From: Bacteroidota bacterium
GTDB lineage: Bacteria; Bacteroidota; Bacteroidia; Chitinophagales; Saprospiraceae
Direction: 5' to 3'
DNA length: 64,000 nucleotides
Assembly (NCBI GenBank): GCA_029781865.1
Contig: JAKOVW010000039.1
Span: forward strand, 147,781-211,780
Shown here one piece after another: positions 28,101 through 35,700 of this stretch. A model generated the notes under the pieces. That model was not told the origin of the DNA and did not search any database. It saw only the letters and a program-made list of their open reading frames with translations. The translations under genes were made by a program, and so were the position numbers. How positions within the stretch are numbered: position 1 is the stretch's first letter; the number at the start of each line of letters is the position of its first letter.

Positions 28101-29321
28101 AAAAGCTGTGATTTTGCAGCAACGGGAACCAAGACCACAATTTTAAAAGGCAGACAATGCGACAGTGTGATCAATACAACAACGACATTTGTACCATCGG
28201 ATACAATAACAATCAAACAGATTACCTGCAATCCTGCCAATGCAAAAGTGGATACACTTTATTATTCGAATATGAATCACTGTGACAGTATCATTTACAG
28301 AAGCATTGTTTTCATTCCTTCCGACACAACAAAAATTAATATGGTTACTTGTGATTTAAATTCTGCGGGAATTAAAACAAAGATTTTAAAAGGTAATCCA
28401 TGCGATAGTGTGATCATCACGACAACTGCTTTTGTGCCTTCCGATACGACGCAGATTACACAGATTAGTTGTGATCCGGCAGAAACAGGATTGAAAAAAA
28501 TAGTTTTACAAAATCGCAATGGCTGTGATAGTTTAATTTTACAAAATACCATTTACGCTCCGCTAAAGCTCAAATATGAATTGGATTCCATCTCTTGTTA
28601 TAATCAGAATGACGGCTATTTCAAAATTATAAATACCTCAGATTTTGGTAAACCTTACGAATTGTTTTTGAACAACATCAAGTTGATCAATCAGGATCAG
28701 ATCAACAATTTAAGCCCAGGGTCCTATCATATTTTTATTCGCGATCAGAAAGGTTGCATCACTGATTCAATTGCATTTACGCTAACAAATCCGGATGAAT
28801 TTACAATTGACCTCGGTAATGATTTTGTAGTTGATCGCGGAACCAAAATTTATTTGAACTTAAAATCCAACCGAAATTTACAATCCGTTACCTGGAATCC
28901 ATCCAATAGCAATTGCACCAACTGTACAGAAATACATTTGACCATCAATGAAGACACCTGGGTTTATACCCAAGCCGTCGATGACCGCCATTGTATTCAG
29001 CTGGATTCGATTTTTATACGCGTCAAAAATTCGGATAAAGTATTTGCACCAAACTCATTTTCACCCAATGGTGACAACATTAATGATTATTTTTACATTT
29101 ATGGACCGGATAAAGCGATTGTGGAATATCTGTTAATTTATGACCGTTGGGGTGAAAAAGTCTTTGAAACCCGGAATGTGCCGGTAAATGTCCCCACTGC
29201 AGGATGGAATGGAGCATTTAATGGGCAAAAAATGAATCCAGGGGTCTTTGTGTATTATGCTAAGGTTAGAATTGATGATGATGTAATTGAATTGAAAGGC
29301 GATTTGACTTTGATCCGATGA
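25167..29321 (+). CDS. Giant T9SS type B surface protein, copy 3 of 5
   Basis: 1384 residues. Signal peptide (to GISQ), CCCGG-headed beta domain (FPGFDFEIPPFPKPG, GNPNGKSHFIDL), then four HYR-like modules in a row (from about residues 210, 290, 370 and 445, each with NPP...C...P-P-L-I-DNC), compared with one in copies 1, 2 and 4. The KEFNDWIKKNGNA and DSLREWLRNFGY modules, eleven CDS-type cysteine repeats and the type B sorting domain follow. Its sequence is clearly diverged from copies 1, 2 and 4, so it escaped the homogenisation seen there. Its stop overlaps the next start (ATGA). Confidence 0.88.
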   Translation: MIKKLFFAWAFMFLLQSIGISQSCCCGGVNELVFPGFDFEIPPFPKPGLDTTYCGGNFGPWVITKGCIDLVDPDQYNVGWGNPNGKSHFIDLNKPTNNAATIQYTLTGLIPGSSYKIEWYYAKFYIEPANIVANCKIGNGAWLNVTWKSTNHGDIIWLKQSHNFTALASTTTLEFSDAGSTSPWPSGMLIDDIKIYGCVSSNDTEAPVIQNPPVSAVVDCEDQVPLAPQLIITDNCDTSPVVKFTEVIEIRPPCKRFVRDWIITDNCGNVTTAKQIIDILDNEPPVVHNPPPDVTVTCIKDIPPQPKLDITDNCKVYNVVFSSSIQKGIPCRKIFREWKIYDGCGINHETIVTQTIDVDDQEPPVVRNPPVDLVIGCEIDTPAIPRLIIEDNCDPTPSAKFSEARQVINACTKKITRIWTMMDSCANTSTQTQVIDIIDEAPVINDPPQDVTVACDFDIPDVPKLDISDNCSSKPMVAFKETVEATDPCNKHIKREWNITDACGNTNAQIQLVDVVYKSPPQFTKLPLNLSITCDKDIKKEFNDWIKKNGNAEVTDACLTVTWRAIYDFPPKLSCDSVLVEFVAKDHCDNESSQFAYFIVTDKVAPAFITKAVNKNYVCIPNTRDSLREWLRNFGYLKMRTDCDTVILSSNFDGDSTKNPMKLTFYAKDRCGNIDSCRASFSYRSDNDTLRNTQYSCSILRNYQDTSHYFVNGCDSIVIVQHIKKNPDSIYIQINTCDINQKPFDTIRMINQDACDSTLFYEYKLKPSPVTHLQIKDCSYQNYTIDTAILAGQYCDSTVITERIPLRKDINTATVFTCDQSKADTSLLHLINTLGCDSLVTVYTIYIPNLETHIQQKICGLKQAYTDTVIYQTGLCDSLVIATHDILPVDSIHLVSSTCDPSKAGIFSSTLRNQFGCDSVVIQNIQLNRSDSIFISKTTCTYSASGIAIQKLKNIFGCDSIVKTTTVFIPSDTIQIKQKSCDFAATGTKTTILKGRQCDSVINTTTTFVPSDTITIKQITCNPANAKVDTLYYSNMNHCDSIIYRSIVFIPSDTTKINMVTCDLNSAGIKTKILKGNPCDSVIITTTAFVPSDTTQITQISCDPAETGLKKIVLQNRNGCDSLILQNTIYAPLKLKYELDSISCYNQNDGYFKIINTSDFGKPYELFLNNIKLINQDQINNLSPGSYHIFIRDQKGCITDSIAFTLTNPDEFTIDLGNDFVVDRGTKIYLNLKSNRNLQSVTWNPSNSNCTNCTEIHLTINEDTWVYTQAVDDRHCIQLDSIFIRVKNSDKVFAPNSFSPNGDNINDYFYIYGPDKAIVEYLLIYDRWGEKVFETRNVPVNVPTAGWNGAFNGQKMNPGVFVYYAKVRIDDDVIELKGDLTLIR

Positions 29322-32300
29322 AGAATATTAAATCCAATCCATTAGTTGAAAAGATAAAAAATAGTTGCATTTCGTTTTGCTGTTTATTCTTGGTACAATC
29401 TATTTCTTACAGCCAGATGAACTGTTGCTGTGGCACTCCCAAAGAATTGAATTTTCCAGGATTTGATTTTGAGATTGCACCTAATCCGCCATTTGGATGG
29501 TTTATTAATTACCAAGTTGGAAATTCCATAGGCCAAAGTCCATGGAACGTTACGGCTGGTTCCATAGATCATGTCGATAAAGACCATTACATGATGACCA
29601 GCTATGGAAATCCAAATGGACCATCTAATTATGTTGATTTGTATGGCTCACCACCTGGCGGCGGAGGTGGTCCTGGAACAATACAATATCCGTTGACTGG
29701 TTTAACGCCTGGTTACAATTATACCATTGAATTTTATTATGCCACGTTCAACTTACCCGGTAAATATTCTGCCACTATTAAAATTGCTAACGGCTCCTGG
29801 CTGAATGAAACCTGGAATGCAACCAATCCTGGAAATGTCATTTGGTTAAAAGCGACATACAACTTTATTGCCCAATCTTCCTCGGCAAAATTAGAATTTA
29901 CGGATTCCGGCGGCACACCTTCTTATGGACAAATCGGCATGCTGATTGATGATATTAAACTATTTGAATGTCCTAATGATCTCGAAAAACCGGTGGTTAA
30001 CAATCCTCCTCAAAATATCCAGGTTGAATGTGATAAAGACATTCCCGATATTCCAAAACTTGATGTAAGTGACAATTGCGATTTGAATCCATCCATAACA
30101 ATTAAAGAAACAATTGATATCATTGACCCATGCACTAAAAAAATTACCCGCATCTGGACTATAAAGGACGCCTGTGGGAATATTCAAATTCAAAATCAGA
30201 TTATCGATGTCATGGATAAAACTCCTCCACAATTCATAAAGCATCCTGAAAATAAATTATTTTATTGCGATAAAGATATTACCAAAGAATTCAAAGACTG
30301 GATCAAAAAAAATGGAAATGCCTCTGCAATGGATGCCTGCGGAATAATTAGTTGGCGTGCGGATTATGATCACTTTCCCAAAAAATATTGCGACACTGTT
30401 ATTGTGGACTTTATAACAACCGATCATTGTGGTAATGAAAATTCGGAATATGCAACATTTATAGTCAGGGATACTTCTGCACCAATGTTTGTCTCCAAAG
30501 CGGAAAGCAAATATCTTGTCTGTGTTCCAGAATCAAAAGATTCTTTAAGAGCCTGGTTGAGCAGTTACGGGTTTTCAAAAATTTCGGGTGAATGTGACAC
30601 CGTAATTATGAGTTCCAATTTTGATGGAGACTCTACCAAAAATCCGCTGCAACTCACTTTTTATGCAAAAGACCGGTGTGGAAACATAGATAGTTGTACT
30701 GCTACTTTTTCATACCGCAGCAGTAGTGATACCTTTCGCATTACCAATTATTCCTGCAGTTTTCCTTCCAATGCTTCGGATACGTTTTCTTATGTCGTCA
30801 ATGGCTGTGACAGTATTGTCATTCTTCAAAAAATTAAATACGATGCCGATACAAGTTACATTCAAACGAACACCTGCAATCCCAATCAACCCAAATTTGA
30901 TACGCTCCATTACACCAATGCCTTTGGTTGCGATTCCCTGATTGTAAATGAATATGTACTCCATCCCATTGCAATCACCCGTTTGCAAAAAATGAATTGC
31001 AGTTATATCAATTATTCCACAGATACGGCAACACTCTCAGGCCAATTTTGTGATTCCATAATCATCACAGAGTACATTCCACTTCAAAAAGACAGCAGCA
31101 CGGTTATCTTAAATACCTGCGACATCAGTAAAACCGACACTTCGATCCTGTCCTTGATCAATCGATTTGGATGCGACAGCATTGTTATCGTTTATACTTT
31201 ATATAGTCCGCAACAAATGACTTTCCTTACCAAAAAGATATGTGGATTATTACAGAATTATAATGATACGGTGAAATATACAACGGGCTTATGTGACAGT
31301 CTGGTCATCACTTTACACACTCGCCTTTCATTAGATACAACGCGTATTCAAAGTTCGACCTGCGATGCATCCAAAGCCGGAATTTTTTCCACTACTTTAA
31401 GAAATCAATATGGCTGTGACAGTCTTGTCATTGAAAATATTCAGCTTAATCCGTCTGATTCCATTTTCCTGTCGCAAACCACGTGCATCCTTTCCGAATC
31501 TGGCATTCTTACAAAGCAATATAAAAATAAATTCGGATGCGACAGTATTGTAAAAACAACCATTACCTTCATTCCCTCCGACACAACACAGATTCAACAA
31601 ACTACCTGCGATTTTGCTGCGTCAGGTACTAAAACACTTATTCTAAAAGGCAGCACCTGTGATAGTGTAGTCATTGTTACAACTGATTTCGTTCCTTCTG
31701 ATACTACACAGATTCAACAAACAACCTGCGATGTTTCTGCAGCAGGTAATAAAACAATGATTCTGAAAGGTGTCACATGCGATAGTGTGGTTATTGTTTC
31801 AACTTATTTTGTACCTTCTGATACCATTCATTTAAGCAAGACGTCCTGCGATCCATCCGTTGCCGGTTTGGATACGCTCATTTTGCAAAATTCAAAAGGC
31901 TGTGATAGTATTGTACTGACCAACACCGCATATATACCATTGCGTTTAAAATTCGGATTGGATTCGATCACTTGTTTTAATCAGCATGATGGCATTTTCA
32001 GAATTTTGAATCCTGCCGATTTTGGTGCACCGTATGATATTATATTGAACAACAATAACCTTGGGGCGCTGAATCAGATTTCTAATCTTAGTCCCGGTTC
32101 TTATGAACTATTTATTCGCGATCGAAATGGATGCGTTACAGATTCCATTGAGTTTACTTTAAGCAATCCACCGGAATTGATGATCGATCTCGGCAATGAT
32201 CTCGAAGCAAAAGCAGGATCCAACATCCATTTAAATCTGCAATCCAACAAAACGTTGCAAAACATTTTCTGGAGTCCTTCCAATCTGAGCAGCTGTATCA

Positions 32301-32704
32301 ATTGCAGCTCAATCCAATTTACTGTGGACCAGGATACCTGGGTGTTTGCACAAGCTATTGATGAACGGAATTGCACTCAATTTGATTCCATTTTTATCCG
32401 GGTCAAAAAATCTGGATCGGTTTATGCTCCCAATTCATTTTCGCCTAATGGAGACAACATCAACGATTATTTTTATATCATAGGCCCTGATTATGGAATA
32501 ATAGAGTCTATGTATATTTTCGATCGGTGGGGGGAGAAAATATTTGAAACACAAAATGTACCAGTAAATAATCCAGTTGCCGGCTGGAATGGCACATTGA
32601 ACGGCCAAAAAATGAATCCCGGTGTTTTTGTGTATTATGCCAGAGTAAGAATAGATAGTGATACCTTTGTCAATCTGAAAGGAGATGTAACATTAATACG
32701 ATGA
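29318..32704 (+). CDS. Giant T9SS type B surface protein, copy 4 of 5
   Basis: 1128 residues, start codon overlapping the previous stop by 4 bases. Same order as copies 1 and 2: signal peptide, CCCGTPKELNFPGFDFEI beta domain with a longer Gly-rich loop (SPPGGGGGPG), one HYR-like module, KEFKDWIKKNGNA and DSLRAWL modules, ten cysteine repeats, CHU_C domain ending GDVTLIR. The repeat region is nearly identical to copies 1 and 2. Its own stop overlaps the start of copy 5 by 4 bases, so copies 3, 4 and 5 are translationally coupled. Confidence 0.88.
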   Translation: MKNIKSNPLVEKIKNSCISFCCLFLVQSISYSQMNCCCGTPKELNFPGFDFEIAPNPPFGWFINYQVGNSIGQSPWNVTAGSIDHVDKDHYMMTSYGNPNGPSNYVDLYGSPPGGGGGPGTIQYPLTGLTPGYNYTIEFYYATFNLPGKYSATIKIANGSWLNETWNATNPGNVIWLKATYNFIAQSSSAKLEFTDSGGTPSYGQIGMLIDDIKLFECPNDLEKPVVNNPPQNIQVECDKDIPDIPKLDVSDNCDLNPSITIKETIDIIDPCTKKITRIWTIKDACGNIQIQNQIIDVMDKTPPQFIKHPENKLFYCDKDITKEFKDWIKKNGNASAMDACGIISWRADYDHFPKKYCDTVIVDFITTDHCGNENSEYATFIVRDTSAPMFVSKAESKYLVCVPESKDSLRAWLSSYGFSKISGECDTVIMSSNFDGDSTKNPLQLTFYAKDRCGNIDSCTATFSYRSSSDTFRITNYSCSFPSNASDTFSYVVNGCDSIVILQKIKYDADTSYIQTNTCNPNQPKFDTLHYTNAFGCDSLIVNEYVLHPIAITRLQKMNCSYINYSTDTATLSGQFCDSIIITEYIPLQKDSSTVILNTCDISKTDTSILSLINRFGCDSIVIVYTLYSPQQMTFLTKKICGLLQNYNDTVKYTTGLCDSLVITLHTRLSLDTTRIQSSTCDASKAGIFSTTLRNQYGCDSLVIENIQLNPSDSIFLSQTTCILSESGILTKQYKNKFGCDSIVKTTITFIPSDTTQIQQTTCDFAASGTKTLILKGSTCDSVVIVTTDFVPSDTTQIQQTTCDVSAAGNKTMILKGVTCDSVVIVSTYFVPSDTIHLSKTSCDPSVAGLDTLILQNSKGCDSIVLTNTAYIPLRLKFGLDSITCFNQHDGIFRILNPADFGAPYDIILNNNNLGALNQISNLSPGSYELFIRDRNGCVTDSIEFTLSNPPELMIDLGNDLEAKAGSNIHLNLQSNKTLQNIFWSPSNLSSCINCSSIQFTVDQDTWVFAQAIDERNCTQFDSIFIRVKKSGSVYAPNSFSPNGDNINDYFYIIGPDYGIIESMYIFDRWGEKIFETQNVPVNNPVAGWNGTLNGQKMNPGVFVYYARVRIDSDTFVNLKGDVTLIR
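30607..32455 (+). repeat. Near-identical block in copy 4
   Basis: Third member of the shared block, slightly shorter at its 5' side and a little more diverged (for example in repeat units 5 and 8-9). Confidence 0.75.
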
Positions 32705-35700
32705 GTTTTTATCATTCAAATTGGATCAATCGAAATCTAAAAACTTGTTATTCTTTATTTTACTCATTACTATTATTTCAATGTGTTTCCCATGGACAGG
32801 TGACTTGTTGTTGTGGAACACCGAAAGAACTCGATTTTCCCGGATTTGATTTTGAAATTGATCCCTTGCCACCAAGCGGTTCGTTTTTTGCCTATGGTTC
32901 CGGGAGTTCAATGGGTCCCTGGAATATCACCTCAGGTTTTATTGACCAGGTCGACAAACATCATTACTATGATACAGGATATGGCAATCCTAATGGCGCG
33001 TCTACTTTTATCGACTTATATGGCTCACCATCCACTGGAAGTGTACCAGGTGCAATGGCTTATCCATTAACTGGTTTAACTCCGGGATATCAATATACTA
33101 TTGAATTCTACTATGCAAAATTTGACGTTCCGGGAAATTTTATCGGCGGTTTAAAAGTTGCAAGTGGTGCATGGTTGAATATCACCTGGAAAGCCACGAA
33201 TCCCGGTAATATTATCTGGTTGAAAGCAAGCTATAACTTTATCGCCAAGGCATCATCTGCAATACTCGAATTTTATGATGCTGGCAGTACAACACCCTGC
33301 AGTTGTGTTGGCGCATTAATCGATGACATTAAAATTTATGAATGCCCCACAGATTTAGAAAAACCAGTCATTGGCAATCCACCAGTCAATATTGAAGTTG
33401 AATGTGATAATGAAGTACCTGAAGTACCCGTACTGGATATCAGCGACAATTGTGATGCAAATCCAATTACTACATTTAAGGAAACCAAAGACATCATTGA
33501 TGCCTGCACTAAAAAAATTACCCGGGAATGGACCATTACAGACGCCTGCGGGAATACAACCAGCCAAAAACAAATCATCGACATCATCGACAAGTCCCAA
33601 CCAATTTTTATTAAATATCCAGAACCTAAAACGGTAAGTTGTGATGCAGATGTCATAAAAGAATTCAACAACTGGGTCAAAAAAAATGGTAACGCTATCG
33701 CATCTGATGCCTGCGGTCCGGTTAGCTACAGATCTGTCTATACACATCTTCCGAAAAAATATTGCGATAGTGTTGCAGTGGATTTCATTGCAATAGATCC
33801 TTGTGGAAACGAAATCACCGAAACCGTTTACTTCATTGTTAAAGACACCGTAGGTTCTAAATTTCTGATCAAGCCACAGGATAAATCCTATGCTGACATT
33901 CCAAACATCAAAGATTCACTCAGAGCCTGGTTAAGCACAAACGCCTATTCTACAGTTTCCGGTTCTTGCGATACGACTATTTATAGTTCCAATTTCAATG
34001 GGGACTCCACTAGAAACCCATTGACTGTCACCTTTTATATCAAAGATCGTTGCGGTAATGTCGATAGCAGTACAGCGACATTTTCTTACAAGAACAATAA
34101 CATCACCTGTTGTTGCGGCAATCCACAGGAATTGAATTTTCCCGGTCTGGATTTTGAGTTTGATCCTTTACCTCCTCCCGCCGGTTATTATCCATATGTG
34201 TCTGGCATGACCTTTGGTCCCTGGACTGTTACCAATGGCGCCATTGATCATGGGAATCCCTTGTATTGTGGTGTGCTTGCAGGCGGCAATCCCAATGGTG
34301 CTTCCTTTTTTATTGATTTGTTTGGTTCTCCTCCCGGTGGCAGTGTCGCCGGAACCTTAGAATATATATTAACCGGACTAACTCCCGGAAATACATACAC
34401 GATTGAATTTTGGTATGCCACTTATACTGCTAATGGGAGCTTCTCTGCTAACTTAAAAGTGGCCAACGGAGCCTGGTTAAATGTTAGTTGGAATGCCAAC
34501 AATCCCGGCAGTGTAATCTGGTTAAAAAATACGTATTCCTTTGTTGCCAAGGCTAGTTCAGCAACCATGTCCTTCACAGACACAGGTGCAAGCTCATCAA
34601 CCTATCAGATCGGAATGCTATTGGATGATATAAAAATTTATGAATGCCCATCCGATTTGCAAAAACCGGTAGTAAGTAATCCACCAAAAGATATCGAAGT
34701 GGAATGCGATCAAAATGTACCGCCGGTGCCAACACTAAATATAAGTGATAATTGCGATCCAAATCCTCAGATTACATATAATGAGTTATTCGAAATATTT
34801 GATCACTGTACCAAAAAAATTACCCGTAACTGGGACATCAAAGATGCTTGCGGAAATGTGACCAATCAAAAACAGATTATTGATATCATTGATAAAACTC
34901 CTCCGGCATTTACTACAACTCCAGTTGATAAAACTGTTTTTTGCGGAAATGATGTTGCCAAAGAATTCGATGACTGGATTAAGAAAAACGGCAACGGCGT
35001 TGCCAAAGACCAATGTGGTGTGGTTACCTGGCGGATTAATTACGATCATAAACCTGCTAAATATTGCGATACGGTAACGGTTGAATTTATTGCAGAAGAT
35101 GAATGCGGTAATCAACAATCCCATTTTTCCAATTTTGTGGTTCGCGATACTACCGTTCCGAGATTCATTGTCAAGCCACAAAACAGAAATTATCCGAATA
35201 ACTTCAACATCAGAGATTCACTCCGAGCCTGGTTAAATAATTATGGATATTCGAAAACGGCAACTGATTGCGATACCATCATTCTTAGTTCAGATTTTAA
35301 CGGGGACTCAACAAAAAATCCATTAACGATTACATTCTTTGCAAAAGATCGTTGCGGAAATATCGACAGCAGTTCAGCCACATTCGCTTATCAAAGTAAT
35401 GCTTGCTGTTGCGGCGTGGAGAATGAACTGTTCTATCCAAATCTCGATTTTGAAGCACCACCGACTGCACCACCAGGTGGATGGATTGATTATGGTGCAG
35501 GCTCTAATTATGCCGGCTGGACTATCAATTCAGGATCTATAAGCATACATAGTCCGACCCATTTGAATTTAGGTGCCGGCAATCCCAATGGTTCTTCGCA
35601 ACACATGGATCTGCATGGTTCTACTCAGGGATCAGCTACTTATACGTTAACCGGATTGACTGCAGGTAATAAATACACCATTTCATTTTGGTATGCGATT

